Assembly (NCBI GenBank): GCA_030527665.1
Contig: JAUNAK010000001.1
Coordinates: 1-64,000 of the forward strand
Length of the DNA: 64,000 nucleotides
From: Eubacteriales bacterium
GTDB lineage: Bacteria; Bacillota; Clostridia; Lachnospirales; Lachnospiraceae
Direction: 5' to 3'
Every line of letters starts with the position of its first letter. Within the stretch, counting starts at the first letter, position 1. The translations under genes were made by a program, and so were the position numbers. This document shows, one piece after another, positions 25,259 through 35,000 of this stretch. Under the pieces are notes generated by a model. That model did no database searches. It saw only the letters and a list, made by a program, of their open reading frames with translations, and was not told the origin of the DNA.

Positions 25259-26869
25259 TCAATCCTCGACCGCACGCTGAAATTCCAGCTGATCGACAAA
25301 TACATCCTGGAAACAGCTTTCTGTTGCCAGCTCAATAAAATCAACCTCTTCCGACATCCGGCAGGCATAATCATACTCATTCCGGTTGATCACTGCCAGT
25401 TTCGCTCCTTCTCCGGCCGCATTGCCGATCGGCAGGATCCGCTCCTTCAGTTCATAAGGAATCAATCCGATCTCACAGGCACTCTCTGCATCCATATAAG
25501 TTCCGAATGCACCTGCCAGAAATACCTGCTGAATATCTTCGATGCTGATGCCTAGCTTATCGGCCATGATCTCGATTCCCGCAGCGATCGCCCCTTTTGC
25601 CAGCTGCACTTCACGCAGATCCTTCTGTGTCAGATAAATAGCTGTTCCGAACTGCGTTTCTTCAGCAGGAATCAGGAGAAATGCCGGCTGTCCATGCACT
25701 TCGATCAGACGGTCCAGTTCCTTTATTGCCAGCGGATCGGCATCCTCTTCGATATCCTCCCGATCACGAAAACCGCCGTAGCAGTTAACAAACCCGTGAC
25801 GGATCAGAAAGGCAACTACATCGATCAGACCGGAACCACAGATTCCGACAGGCTTCACCTCGTCCACGATCTCCAGCTCGATACCGTCTTCCTTTTCTTT
25901 CAAATGACTGATCGCACCGGATGATCCACGCATACCGCATTCGATCTTCGCACCCTCAAATGCAGGACCGGCTGCTGTGGATGTCGTAACCATTTTGGTC
26001 TTATTACCCATAACCAGCTCACCGTTGGTTCCGATATCGATCATCAATGTCTGCATCTCCAGCTGATCAAAAGCAACTGCCAGCATGCAGCCCACCGTAT
26101 CCGCACCGACAAAGCCGGCAATATTCGGAAGCAGTACGACCGTTCCGTCTTCAGCCATCTGCAGTCCGACTTCCTCCGGTTTCAGCAGCATGCCTTTCTT
26201 GACCGCCGGAATATAGGGAGCATGTACCAGAGAATCCGGAGAGATTCCCAACAACAGATGATGCATACAGGTATTTCCAACGATGGAAACCTGCAGAATA
26301 TCCGAACGATCCAGTCCGACCTTTGCACAGGCTTCACCGATTAGGGCATTCAGGGCTTTTACGATGCAGGCACGCATTTCCTGTCCGCCCTTTTCTCCCT
26401 CTTCCAGAACATAATTCGCACGGGAGATCACATCCGCCCCGAATTCATGCTGTGGATTCATGCGGCTGACAGTCAGGATCTGCTTTCCTTCTGTTCCGTC
26501 CAGCAGATAGCCGACAACTGTCGTTGTACCGATATCAAAAGCCATCAGCCAGAACGGCTTATCACGGGAAACTCCGGGCGCAAACAGAACCTGCCTGCTG
26601 CTTCCCCCGGTCAGGATCTGATGGACCTTCTCCTGTGACATCGTATCGACGACCAGATCGCTGTCCACCGGTGTCTGGCAGGACAGAACCTCTCCCTGCT
26701 TTTTTCCCTGCAAAATATTTACTTTACATTTTCCGCATTTCCCCTGGCCGCCGCAGGGAGCATCCGGTTCCAGACCGGCCAGACGTTCTGCTTCCAGAAT
26801 CGTAACACCTGCTTCCACTTCTACGGTCTTATTCTGCGGCTGGAAACGAACCGTATATGTTTTTCCCAT
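25259..26869 (-). CDS. Reductive activator of corrinoid enzymes (2Fe-2S ferredoxin plus ASKHA, DUF4445)
   Basis: The 536-aa product has an N-terminal plant-type ferredoxin domain with cluster cysteines in CGGQGKCGKC and LSCQTP, a linker, and an ASKHA ATPase region. The latter shows FDIGTTTVVGYLLDG, MIDIGTNGELVMG, CGSGLIDVVAF and VFLAGAFGTYMD. This is the RACE/RamA-like architecture that uses ATP and a low-potential electron to reduce inactive Co(II) corrinoid back to Co(I). It is co-directional with the corrinoid protein and methyltransferase genes, 192 bases after the corrinoid gene. Confidence 0.9.
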   Translation of the reverse strand: MGKTYTVRFQPQNKTVEVEAGVTILEAERLAGLEPDAPCGGQGKCGKCKVNILQGKKQGEVLSCQTPVDSDLVVDTMSQEKVHQILTGGSSRQVLFAPGVSRDKPFWLMAFDIGTTTVVGYLLDGTEGKQILTVSRMNPQHEFGADVISRANYVLEEGEKGGQEMRACIVKALNALIGEACAKVGLDRSDILQVSIVGNTCMHHLLLGISPDSLVHAPYIPAVKKGMLLKPEEVGLQMAEDGTVVLLPNIAGFVGADTVGCMLAVAFDQLEMQTLMIDIGTNGELVMGNKTKMVTTSTAAGPAFEGAKIECGMRGSSGAISHLKEKEDGIELEIVDEVKPVGICGSGLIDVVAFLIRHGFVNCYGGFRDREDIEEDADPLAIKELDRLIEVHGQPAFLLIPAEETQFGTAIYLTQKDLREVQLAKGAIAAGIEIMADKLGISIEDIQQVFLAGAFGTYMDAESACEIGLIPYELKERILPIGNAAGEGAKLAVINRNEYDYACRMSEEVDFIELATESCFQDVFVDQLEFQRAVED

Positions 26870-27061
26870 TTATAATTCCTCCGCTGAATGTTCAAGTCAA
26901 GCTCCGTGTGCATCTACACGAAGCGCATATCCGTTTCAGCCTCCCGCCGCTGATTCCCTCACTACCCGGAAGGCCGGAGTCATTCCAAAGCGGATATACA
27001 AAAAGCGCCCCGGGATTTCCCGGGACGCTATACATACGAATGATTCCGCTACAAGATGGAA

Positions 27062-27703
27062 TTATTCAGCGCCAACCAGCTTTTTAGCCAGTACAGCTGC
27101 GGATGCAGCATCCTCAGAATATCCATCAGCACCGATCTCATCTGCGAATTCCTGAGTGATCGGAGCACCACCAACCATAACTTTGATGTTGCTGCGGAAC
27201 GGTGCACCGTTAACTGCAGCTACTGCATCACGAAGAGACGGCATAGTGGTTGTAAGAAGAGCAGACAGCGCTACGATCTTAACATCCGGGTTCTCCTCAC
27301 AAGCCTCGATGATCTTGTCGTTCGGTACGTCAACACCAAGGTCGATTACTGTGAATCCTGCGGACTCGATCATCATAGCAACCAGGTTCTTACCGATATC
27401 GTGAAGGTCACCTGCTACGGTAGCGATGATAACTTTACCGTATTTTCCAGCTGCGCCGGAAGCAAGATACGGTTTCAGAACCTCAACGCCGGCTTTCATA
27501 GCCTTTGCTGCAACCAGCATCTCCGGAACGAAGATCTCGTTGTTTTTGAATTTCTCACCTACGATACCCATGGTATCGATCATGCCCTTCTGAAGGATCT
27601 CAGCCGGATCACATCCGGACTCGATAGCTGCTGTAACTGCTGCCGGTACCTTTTTACTTCTTCCACGCTCTACTAAGCTTGCAACTTCTTCAATACTTCC
27701 CAT
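27062..27703 (-). CDS. Methyltransferase corrinoid protein (MtaC/MtbC-like)
   Basis: The 213-aa product has an N-terminal four-helix cap (B12-binding_2; residues ~5-85) and a Rossmann B12-binding domain. The cobalt-ligand motif is DLHDIGKN (DxHxxG) around residue 100, with SALLTTTM and GGAPIT further on. It carries the methyl group between a substrate methyltransferase and the methyl-THF enzyme encoded upstream. Its ribosome site GGAGG is good. The 250-base gap before it includes a 22-base-spaced direct repeat of TTGCGGAA. Confidence 0.92.
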   Translation of the reverse strand: MGSIEEVASLVERGRSKKVPAAVTAAIESGCDPAEILQKGMIDTMGIVGEKFKNNEIFVPEMLVAAKAMKAGVEVLKPYLASGAAGKYGKVIIATVAGDLHDIGKNLVAMMIESAGFTVIDLGVDVPNDKIIEACEENPDVKIVALSALLTTTMPSLRDAVAAVNGAPFRSNIKVMVGGAPITQEFADEIGADGYSEDAASAAVLAKKLVGAE

Positions 27704-27953
27704 TTTTATACCTCCGCGTATTAAATAAATAGTTTATTATGAATGTCTGTTCCGCAATAACAAATGTCTCTTTCCGCAAGACCGTTATTCAGACATGTCA
27801 TTTCGTATAGTTCGAAACATCCGATTGATATATTCGGTGTTCCTTTTGCAATTTTTTTGTTCTGTCTATACCCGAATGCTCTCCGGATACAGGATTTCCG
27901 CAGCATCTGCTATGCGATCCAGAAATGATCAGACAGCATTTTGCCCGCGATCG

Positions 27954-28769
27954 TTAAGCCTTCGGCTTCGGTCCGTACAGACCATCGCGGAATCCTTCGA
28001 TGTACTCCATACAATACTCATCGTTACCAAGAAGTGCCTCGGTAGCTCTGATTACGCCAAGCAGGTCACGGTTGGTCGGATCGAAGATCGCACTGTCAAG
28101 TCCGGCTTTCATAGCCAGTACAGTGAATCCGATGTTAACCAGCTTACGTGCCGGCAGGTTGAAGGAAATGTTGGAAACAGCACCGGTGATATGAATCGTC
28201 GGATACTCTTCACGAATGGTGTGCATAACTTCCTCTACCATTGCGATTCCGTCTTCGGATGTGCAAAGCATCTCGATCAGCGGATCAATATGGATACGGC
28301 TCGGTGCGATACCATACTCTTTAGCCTTAGCCATGATGTTATGGAATACACGGAGACGATCCTCTGCAGATTTCGGAATACCGGTATCGTCGCTGCAAAG
28401 AGCAACTACTTCCCAGTCAGTATCAGCGATAGCCGGGAAAAGGATATCGATCTTGTCGCCCTCACCGGATACGGAGTTGATCAGACCCGGCTGCTTGCAG
28501 TACGGGAAAACTTCCTTCAGAACCTGTGCACTCGGGCTGTCTACTGCGATCGGAATATCTGTAACTTCCTGAATGCAGTCGATCATCCATTTCAGTGTCT
28601 CAACTTCTTCTACTTCCGGAACAGATGCGCAGCAGTCGATGAAGCCTTCATCTGCCATAGCCTCAGCCTGGATACGTGCGCGGCGTTTGATCTCCTCTGC
28701 GTCACGTTTAGCGATAGCTTCTGCAACAGCCGGAATAGAGCCGTTGATTTTTTCGCCAATAATAATCAT
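27954..28769 (-). CDS. Methyltetrahydrofolate:corrinoid methyltransferase
   Basis: The 271-aa product is a pterin-binding TIM barrel like AcsE and MtvA-type enzymes. It starts MIIIGEKINGSIPAVAEAIA and has AVDSPSAQVL, NSVSGEGDK, HIDPLIEML and ITGAVSNISFNLP. It moves a methyl group between THF and the corrinoid protein encoded next. The longer reading is rejected because GGGAGG lies 9 bases before the ATG at 28769. A TATAAT -10 lies at 28820-28825. Together with the next three genes it forms an apparent one-carbon entry or exit cassette. Confidence 0.9.
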   Translation of the reverse strand: MIIIGEKINGSIPAVAEAIAKRDAEEIKRRARIQAEAMADEGFIDCCASVPEVEEVETLKWMIDCIQEVTDIPIAVDSPSAQVLKEVFPYCKQPGLINSVSGEGDKIDILFPAIADTDWEVVALCSDDTGIPKSAEDRLRVFHNIMAKAKEYGIAPSRIHIDPLIEMLCTSEDGIAMVEEVMHTIREEYPTIHITGAVSNISFNLPARKLVNIGFTVLAMKAGLDSAIFDPTNRDLLGVIRATEALLGNDEYCMEYIEGFRDGLYGPKPKA

Positions 28770-28819
28770 TGTTAAAAACCTCCCAAAAATTAGTGTCAAA
28801 AAGTCACTCCACTAAACAT

Positions 28820-28825
28820 ATTATA
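28820..28825 (-). promoter_or_regulatory. Probable -10 box of the methyl-corrinoid operon
   Basis: TATAAT on the minus strand, 51 bases before the methyltransferase start; the -35 (TGTACA at 16 bases) is weak. Bases 28830-28985 are AT-rich with no gene. Confidence 0.5.
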
Positions 28826-28985
28826 CCAAACAATATTCGGATGTACACCTTGTTTTTATTGTATTTTATCCACAATTTTACGATTTCCATGTCTTATTTT
28901 GCGTACATTTTGACAATATCCCCAAGGAAAACCACATTTTGTTTTGTCACTTTTTTCACAACAAAATCTGCTGATTTTTATCAGA

Positions 28986-29032
28986 TATAGTAAACGGCAC
29001 CGGTAATGCGATTACCGATGCCGTTTACTATA
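28986..29032 (-). terminator. Long hairpin after hisA, probable terminator
   Basis: A 19-20 bp stem TATAGTAAACGGC...GCCGTTTACTATA with an inner CGGTAAT/ATTACCG pairing and a 3-base loop. No clean T-run follows on either strand, so termination is inferred from stem strength and position. Confidence 0.6.
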
Positions 29033-29068
29033 CTTCCGCTTCTTAAGAAATCATTTTTCCTGAAGCAC

Positions 29069-29881
29069 TTATTCCTGCGCAATATATTCCGTGACTTCTT
29101 TAAACTTCATTTCACCTCCGAACAGATCCAGTGCACTGCCGATCGTTACGTGGATCAGTCCCATTCCGGCTTCTTTCAGCCACCGGAGATCCTCGAAACT
29201 GCCCACACCTCCTGCATATGTGATTGGAAACGCTCTGCCTGCCGGATCTTTTTCCGCCAGTTTCTCTGCCGCTTCGGTCAGCAGGCTTACCAGCTCCCGC
29301 TCTACCCCGTTAGCCTTTCCTTCCACATCCGCAGCATGGATCAGAAATTCATCACAGCATTCTGCCAGTTCTGCCAATGCATCCACGGTTACTTCCATAT
29401 CCGTAAACTTCTGCCAGCGATCGGTGACTACATAGTATTTTCCGTCTCTCTTCCGGCAGCTGAGATCAAGGACCAGCTGCTCTTTCCCGCAGACGGAGAC
29501 CATCTTTTTCAGGTTTTCCCGATTGATCTGCCCATCCTTAAATACATACGAGGTTACGATCACATGACTGGCACCGGCCTCCAGAAATTCACCGGCTGTC
29601 TCAGGTGTGATTCCGCCGCCAACCTGTATACCGCCCGGCCACGCACGCAGTGCAGCCAGTGCCTGCGCCTTTGTTTCCCGATAATATTCGGAAGTAACCG
29701 GATTCAGCAGAATGATATGGCCGTTTCTTAACCCGTACTTCTTGTAAAGCTCCGCATAAAACACAGAATCCTGCTCCGATACAAAATTTTCCGCAGCAAA
29801 ATCCCCCTCATCCCTGAGCGTTCCGCCGACGATCTGTTTTACTTTTCCGTTATGAATATCAATACAAGGTCTGAATTCCAT
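29069..29881 (-). CDS. hisA: Eukaryotic-type HisA (ProFAR isomerase, HIS6-like)
   Basis: The 270-aa product is the phosphoribosylformimino-AICAR-P isomerase of histidine synthesis. It resembles yeast HIS6 more than ordinary bacterial HisA: RPCIDIHNGKVKQIVGGTL, VIVTSYVF, LVLDLSCRK, EFLIHAADVEG, ITYAGGVGS and GSALDLFGG. The ATG at 29881 follows AGGAAGG and fits the HIS6 N-terminus. No other his gene is nearby, which is unusual because his genes generally form one operon in Clostridia. Confidence 0.88.
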   Translation of the reverse strand: MEFRPCIDIHNGKVKQIVGGTLRDEGDFAAENFVSEQDSVFYAELYKKYGLRNGHIILLNPVTSEYYRETKAQALAALRAWPGGIQVGGGITPETAGEFLEAGASHVIVTSYVFKDGQINRENLKKMVSVCGKEQLVLDLSCRKRDGKYYVVTDRWQKFTDMEVTVDALAELAECCDEFLIHAADVEGKANGVERELVSLLTEAAEKLAEKDPAGRAFPITYAGGVGSFEDLRWLKEAGMGLIHVTIGSALDLFGGEMKFKEVTEYIAQE

Positions 29882-29930
29882 ATTTTTTCCTTCCTGTACG
29901 CACATACCTGTCCTGCAGGCTCTGCTATAT

Positions 29931-29952
29931 TTCAAGTCGAGCTCTGCCGACT
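29931..29952 (-). repeat. Probable relic of the dispersed palindromic repeat (terminal block)
   Basis: The plus strand reads TTCAAGTCGAGCTCTGC, matching the outer end of copies A and C (reverse complement). It lies between the asnS terminator and hisA. Only ~17 bases match. Confidence 0.4.
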
Positions 29953-29963
29953 CTCACCTGAAC

Positions 29964-30000
29964 GAAAAAGAGAAGAGCCCCGGTGCCTCTTCTCTTTTTT
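29964..30000. terminator. Terminator of asnS
   Basis: The stem AAAAGAGAAGAG/CTCTTCTCTTTT around GCACCGGGG, with T-runs on both strands, lies 72 bases after the asnS stop. Confidence 0.85.
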
Positions 30001-30071
30001 CAGTCATCCATTTTGATTTGTACGCTATGCAGCGAAACCCAATGCGGTTCCGCCTGCAGTTCATGCAGTTC

Positions 30072-31466
30072 TTACAGCTCGCAGTGTCCGACCGTTCTCG
30101 GGAACGGAAGGACGTCACGAATATTGGATACACCGGTAAGATACATCACGCATCTCTCAAAGCCCAGACCGAAGCCGGCATGACGGGTCGTTCCGAAACG
30201 GCGAAGATCCAGATAGAACTCATAGCCTTCGGTACCCATGCCAAGTTCTTCCATTCTCTTTGTCAGAACTTCCAGATCTTCCTCTCTCTGGCTTCCGCCG
30301 ATGATCTCACCGATGCCCGGTACCAGACAGTCCATAGCGGCAACGGTTTTTCCATCCGGATTCAGCTTCATGTAGAAAGCCTTGATCTCCTTCGGGTAAT
30401 CGGTAACGAATACCGGTTTCTTGAAGATCTGCTCGGTCAGATATCTCTCATGCTCGGTCTGCAGATCACAGCCCCAGCTTACTTTGTAATCGAATTCATC
30501 GTTATGCTCTTCCAGCAGACGAATAGCTTCTGTATAGGTAACTCTGCCGAAGTCAGAGTTTACAACGTGATTCAGTCTCTCCAGAAGTCCCTTATCCACA
30601 AACTGGTTGAAGAAACGCATCTCTTCCGGAGCATTCTCCAGAACATAGTTGATCACATATTTGATCATAGACTCTGCCAGTACCATGTCGTCCTGCAGAT
30701 CGGCAAATGCGATCTCCGGCTCGATCATCCAGAACTCTGCTGCATGACGGGTCGTGTTGGAGTTTTCCGCACGGAAGGTCGGTCCGAAGGTATAAATATT
30801 GCGGAATGCCTGTGCGAAGGTCTCGCCGTTCAGCTGTCCACTTACGGTCAGGTTGGTGGATTTCTTGAAGAAGTCCTGGCTGTAATCGATGCTGCCGTCC
30901 TCACATCTCGGCGGATCTGCCGGATCGATGGTTGTTACACGGAACATCTCACCAGCACCCTCTGCATCACTGGATGTGATCAGCGGTGTGTGTACATAAA
31001 CAAAATCTCTTTCCTGGAAGAATTTGTGGATCGCATAAGCGGTCAGGGAACGTACACGGAATACAGCCTGGAACATATTGGTTCTCGGACGAAGGTGAGA
31101 GATCGTTCTCAGATACTCCATGGTGTGGCGTTTCTTCTGCAGCGGGTAATCCGGAGCAGACATGCCTTCAACAACCACACTGTCAGCCTGGATCTCAAAC
31201 GGCTGTTTTGCATTCGGTGTACGAACAAGTGTACCTTCCACAATAACAGCTGCGCCTGCATTCAGTCCGCGGATCGCCTCATAGTTCTCGGTATCTCCAC
31301 TGTAAACGATCTGCAGTGTCTCGAAGAAAGTACCGTCATGCAGAACGATGAATCCAAAATTCTTGGAATCACGAATGCTGCGTACCCAGCCGCCGACGGT
31401 GATCTTCTGATCGGCATATTTCTCGGTTTCTCTGTATATTTCTCTTACTGTTACCAGTTTTTCCAT
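30072..31466 (-). CDS. asnS: Asparaginyl-tRNA synthetase
   Basis: The 464-aa class II synthetase has an N-terminal OB-fold ([20 protein letters not shown]), motif 2 region ([20 protein letters not shown]) and motif 3 ([14 protein letters not shown]). The residues after motif 2 and the length fit AsnRS rather than AspRS. It charges tRNA-Asn with asparagine directly. A TATAAT box lies about 60 bases upstream of the ATG. No T-box leader is seen in the 99-base upstream gap. Confidence 0.95.
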   Translation of the reverse strand: MEKLVTVREIYRETEKYADQKITVGGWVRSIRDSKNFGFIVLHDGTFFETLQIVYSGDTENYEAIRGLNAGAAVIVEGTLVRTPNAKQPFEIQADSVVVEGMSAPDYPLQKKRHTMEYLRTISHLRPRTNMFQAVFRVRSLTAYAIHKFFQERDFVYVHTPLITSSDAEGAGEMFRVTTIDPADPPRCEDGSIDYSQDFFKKSTNLTVSGQLNGETFAQAFRNIYTFGPTFRAENSNTTRHAAEFWMIEPEIAFADLQDDMVLAESMIKYVINYVLENAPEEMRFFNQFVDKGLLERLNHVVNSDFGRVTYTEAIRLLEEHNDEFDYKVSWGCDLQTEHERYLTEQIFKKPVFVTDYPKEIKAFYMKLNPDGKTVAAMDCLVPGIGEIIGGSQREEDLEVLTKRMEELGMGTEGYEFYLDLRRFGTTRHAGFGLGFERCVMYLTGVSNIRDVLPFPRTVGHCEL

Positions 31467-31565
31467 ATTATCAGCTTCTCCTGTATCAAAAATTCAGTTT
31501 TGGTATTCAAACATTCCTTCATTATAACAGAACATCCCCCACATGAAAGAGGAAAATGCGCTTTT

Positions 31566-34025
31566 TTATTTTTTCATATAGGTCAGGAACTTATTGCCCT
31601 GGGTAATGAACTCTGCCATCGAGTCATCCGAGGCGATGGCCTTCGGTGATTTGCCCGGTCTGTACACCCAGATATTGTCCGGATCATATCCAAGAATCAG
31701 ATAGGTCTGCTCTCTTCCCTTCGCAATGACCGGATATCCTTTCGCAAGCATATACTTCAGACTTTCCTGTGAACATCCGGCAAGATCAAGAACCTCATAG
31801 GAATCTCCCAGCGTATCCTTCAGTGCCTGCACATCCATACCCACGTCTACAACACCTTCCGGCAGCAGAGCCGAATCGATGGTATAGGCCGATTTCCAGT
31901 TGCCTCGCTCCCAGGTATACTGCTGCCGGCTGTTAAGCACAACGCCGGATGCGGCATCCGCAGCCTGAATTGCCAAATTTTCATGCCGGTAAATGCCCAG
32001 CAGCTTGCCGCCGCCGTATACATAATACATATTCTGTGTATTATCCGGCCATTCCAGAATCGTCTCGGAACCGGAATCGGTATACATGATCGATGCCGTC
32101 GTTTCCTCTGCATCCGGTGAGCGCACCGTCTGCGGGAAGGTCAGCAGCATTTTTTCCTGTGTTCGTTCATAAACTGCAGGAACCAGGGTCACACGTTTTT
32201 CACTATACTCATTATTGACGATCTGATCGGCTCCGGTCTCCTGATAGCCGTTTTTGCCAAGTTTGGAGATCGTCAGCTTGATGCCCTCCTGCTCCTTTAC
32301 CGTGGCCGTTACATATTTCTCGCCCGCGTTGTATTCCTTCTTGATCGCCCCGTCGATGCCGGCAATGCTGATCTTATACATACCGCAGATGACACGGCCG
32401 CTGTTATCAACTCGAATATCGGAGATCCGTGCACTTCCGTATACAAAATCCTCATTGATAAATCCACAGGAAATAACCGCTTCGCCTTCTGCTGCAGTGA
32501 TATCTGTTTTTTCTCCTGTCTTCAGATTCATGATCGATGCTTTCGATGCAGCACCTTCATTATTTCCGTTGAGCCATGCAACGGTCTCCTGTGAATCCGA
32601 AACAGCAAAACCATCGGACGGAATCGAATCCTCGATAACCATGTAGGATCCGTTTGTCAGATCGATCTTGCACAGCTGCGTTCCCAGAAACAGGAAGAGC
32701 TGATTATCTTCGCTGATGTAAGACAGCCGTGATACGTTGCTGCTCAGAATCGAATACGACTGGTTCAGCGGAATGAACATTTTCTCGGTTACCGTATCCG
32801 AAGCTGTCGAGTAATAGCAGACAGAAACACCCATGCGCCCTTCATGACTGCCCGAAGCCATATAGCCGTATACAACAAAGGATATATCGCCGTCCTTGCT
32901 GACCTGCTCGATCGCAATATCATGATCGGTGTATTCCTCGCGTACATCCAGTACTCTCTCTGCAGCGGCCGCATCCTGCCGGAAGCTGAATACCCGCACC
33001 GTTTTTCCCGTGTACTGGTTGTAGAGCCAGAGATCTCCGTTGAGTACGAATGCCGCAATATCCGCGTATTCATTGACCTTATAGTTGATATTCCGCGGCT
33101 GGATACCGAGATCCATACCGGTATCGTTCTGGAAAGGAAGCTTTGCATCAAAGATCAGTGAACCCTTCCTCTCAAAATTCAGAAGTACAAGTGTCTCATC
33201 CGTTGCTTTTCCCATCCGGTAAAAATCTTCGGCATGGTAATATTCGATATTTCCGGCTGTATTTGCCGCCTGCAGTGTATATTCCATCACAATGCTGATG
33301 GTCTCTGTATTGATCTCCACGATCCGGGGGGTAGCCTCCAGTGCCACCGACGGTTCCAGATTTCCCCAGCCGACCATTTCCAGACTGGAATGCAGATTTA
33401 CATCTGCCAGACTGCGGTTCGACATGGTCGTATCCGGTTCGATGTAGTTGATGACCGTATCCGAAGTTGCCTTGTCACAGCTGGTGGTATAGAACCAGAT
33501 CGCCAGGTCCAGAAACTTCTGAATGTTGACACCGGAGATCTGCAGCAGACGGGTGTAGTAATAGATCTTCTGCCCGCCATCGGTCTCCACCGTCATCCGA
33601 AGCATATATTCCTGTCCGCCGCGGATATTGGTCTGAATCGTAAACGGTGCTTTCAGAACGCCCTCTTCCACGGACAGATCCCGGATGTCCCCGTTCTCGA
33701 CCATCGCACCGTCGGTCAGCGATGTTACCTGATAATAGACGCTGGAAATGGTGTTGCCCTTGGTGTCCATGGAAAAAACAAGCGACCGCTCATTTCCCAG
33801 CGGCGTAATGGAAGATCGTTCCGACAGTTCGCGCATCTCCTGTTTATAGCCGAACATTTCGTTGATCCGTGTTTCGTCAAACATCATATATCCAACCGGA
33901 AGTGTCGGATTGCCTGCCGGAACACTTTCACCCGGTATCTTCTTATTTAACTGTATGGTAAAAACGCATACGGCAGCCACAAATATAACCAGCAGTATGC
34001 ATGCTGTTCTCAGTATCTTCTTCAT
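31566..34025 (-). CDS. Membrane-anchored beta-propeller-like protein with degenerate C39-like tail
   Basis: I do not recognise a named family for this 819-aa protein. Residues 7-27 form a signal anchor (TACILLVIFVAAVCVFTIQL). The middle consists of many short beta-strand motifs with repeated hydrophobic/aromatic-then-Asn/Asp turns, consistent with a beta-propeller facing outside. The last ~65 residues (MLAKGYPVIAKGREQTYLIL, then GYDPDNIWVYRPG) look like the second half of a C39/papain-like peptidase domain, but no catalytic Cys-His pair is evident. The exported location is clear; a role in cell-envelope interaction is only a guess. Confidence 0.7.
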   Translation of the reverse strand: MKKILRTACILLVIFVAAVCVFTIQLNKKIPGESVPAGNPTLPVGYMMFDETRINEMFGYKQEMRELSERSSITPLGNERSLVFSMDTKGNTISSVYYQVTSLTDGAMVENGDIRDLSVEEGVLKAPFTIQTNIRGGQEYMLRMTVETDGGQKIYYYTRLLQISGVNIQKFLDLAIWFYTTSCDKATSDTVINYIEPDTTMSNRSLADVNLHSSLEMVGWGNLEPSVALEATPRIVEINTETISIVMEYTLQAANTAGNIEYYHAEDFYRMGKATDETLVLLNFERKGSLIFDAKLPFQNDTGMDLGIQPRNINYKVNEYADIAAFVLNGDLWLYNQYTGKTVRVFSFRQDAAAAERVLDVREEYTDHDIAIEQVSKDGDISFVVYGYMASGSHEGRMGVSVCYYSTASDTVTEKMFIPLNQSYSILSSNVSRLSYISEDNQLFLFLGTQLCKIDLTNGSYMVIEDSIPSDGFAVSDSQETVAWLNGNNEGAASKASIMNLKTGEKTDITAAEGEAVISCGFINEDFVYGSARISDIRVDNSGRVICGMYKISIAGIDGAIKKEYNAGEKYVTATVKEQEGIKLTISKLGKNGYQETGADQIVNNEYSEKRVTLVPAVYERTQEKMLLTFPQTVRSPDAEETTASIMYTDSGSETILEWPDNTQNMYYVYGGGKLLGIYRHENLAIQAADAASGVVLNSRQQYTWERGNWKSAYTIDSALLPEGVVDVGMDVQALKDTLGDSYEVLDLAGCSQESLKYMLAKGYPVIAKGREQTYLILGYDPDNIWVYRPGKSPKAIASDDSMAEFITQGNKFLTYMKK

Positions 34026-34181
34026 AATAAACCCTTATACCCGCTCTGCAGTCGGATTCCATCGCTTCATTTCCATCTGTATCACAGATTTTTCAGACGA
34101 TCCGATTCTCCCTCTCTGCAGATGCTTTCCAGCTATTATTCTTCTATGATTTCATGCAGGTTTATTTTAACTACATTATGC

Positions 34182-34895
34182 TTAATCAGCAACAGCATTT
34201 TTCAGATTCCACTTTCTGAATACGGAGTTTTCCGGCTCGATCCGCAGAGATACCAACTCTCCGTTTCTCGGATCCCGGAAGGAAAGACCCGCCGCACACA
34301 ATGCCGGAAATCGGCAGATGCTTCCGCCTCCGTATTTTCGATCGCCGAGAATCGGCATTCCGGCATGCGAAAGCTGCAGGCGGATCTGGTGATGCCGTCC
34401 GCTCAGAAGGTGTACCTGCACAAGCGCCTCCTGCTCCGCTTCCCTGTATCCCAGACAGGTATAACGCAGCCTTGCCTCCTGGGCTCCCTCTTTTTTTGCA
34501 TCAACGATCTCCGACACATTTCTCTTCCGGTCAAAAGAGATATAGTCCGTCAGGCAAAGCTCCTCGTTTAACGCCTCCTGTACCTGTGCCTTTCCTTCGT
34601 TTGTTCTGCAGGAAACCGCTGCCAGATAGAGCTTTTCCATCTGCTGCTTCTGCAGCTGCTCCGACAGATCCGCGGCTGCCTTTTTGTTCTTTGCAAACAG
34701 AACGATGCCTTCCACCGGCTGATCCAGACGATGGATCATGGCCAGATAGGGCCGTCGGCCGCCTTCGCCTCCGAGATATTTCAGCAGTGCATGCACCAGA
34801 TCCATCTCCCGGATATTTCTTGTCTCTGCCGCCAGCCCGGCAGGCTTATATACCGCCAGATAATCCGGCGTTTCTTTCAAGATTCGAAGTTCCAT
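34182..34895 (-). CDS. RluA-family pseudouridine synthase
   Basis: The 237-aa product has the catalytic HRLDQPVEG motif (Asp is the nucleophile), an early YKPAGLA, LLSGRHHQIRLQL and ILGDRKYGG. There is no S4 domain, so it resembles the short RluA/TruC-like members acting on rRNA or tRNA uridines. AGGAA precedes the ATG at 34895. A perfect 7-bp dyad at 34982-35000 abuts a possible -10 upstream. Confidence 0.88.
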   Translation of the reverse strand: MELRILKETPDYLAVYKPAGLAAETRNIREMDLVHALLKYLGGEGGRRPYLAMIHRLDQPVEGIVLFAKNKKAAADLSEQLQKQQMEKLYLAAVSCRTNEGKAQVQEALNEELCLTDYISFDRKRNVSEIVDAKKEGAQEARLRYTCLGYREAEQEALVQVHLLSGRHHQIRLQLSHAGMPILGDRKYGGGSICRFPALCAAGLSFRDPRNGELVSLRIEPENSVFRKWNLKNAVAD

Positions 34896-34981
34896 TTTTA
34901 TTCCTCTTCTGTCACACAGCAATCTTTGTTTGTATCACACACTCTGTAAAGCCCCCGACTGTTACGGGAATGCGGCGGTGA

Positions 34982-35000
34982 TTATTCAACGTGTGAATAA
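34982..35000 (-). promoter_or_regulatory. 19-bp dyad upstream of the pseudouridine synthase gene
   Basis: TTATTCA-n5-TGAATAA is perfect in both arms. On the minus strand it begins right at a possible -10 box TACAAT (plus-strand 35000-35005). The binding protein is unknown. Confidence 0.35.

Noticed and set aside
26880..27060. Another copy of the palindromic repeat near 26891 (TTCAAGTCAAGCTCCG)
   Set aside because: Only ~13 bases match the element end and the internal blocks are missing, so it is not distinguishable from chance.
28800..28990. A possible riboswitch upstream of the methyl-corrinoid operon
   Set aside because: The stretch is AT-rich with no B12-box, THF or other riboswitch signature that I could recognise.
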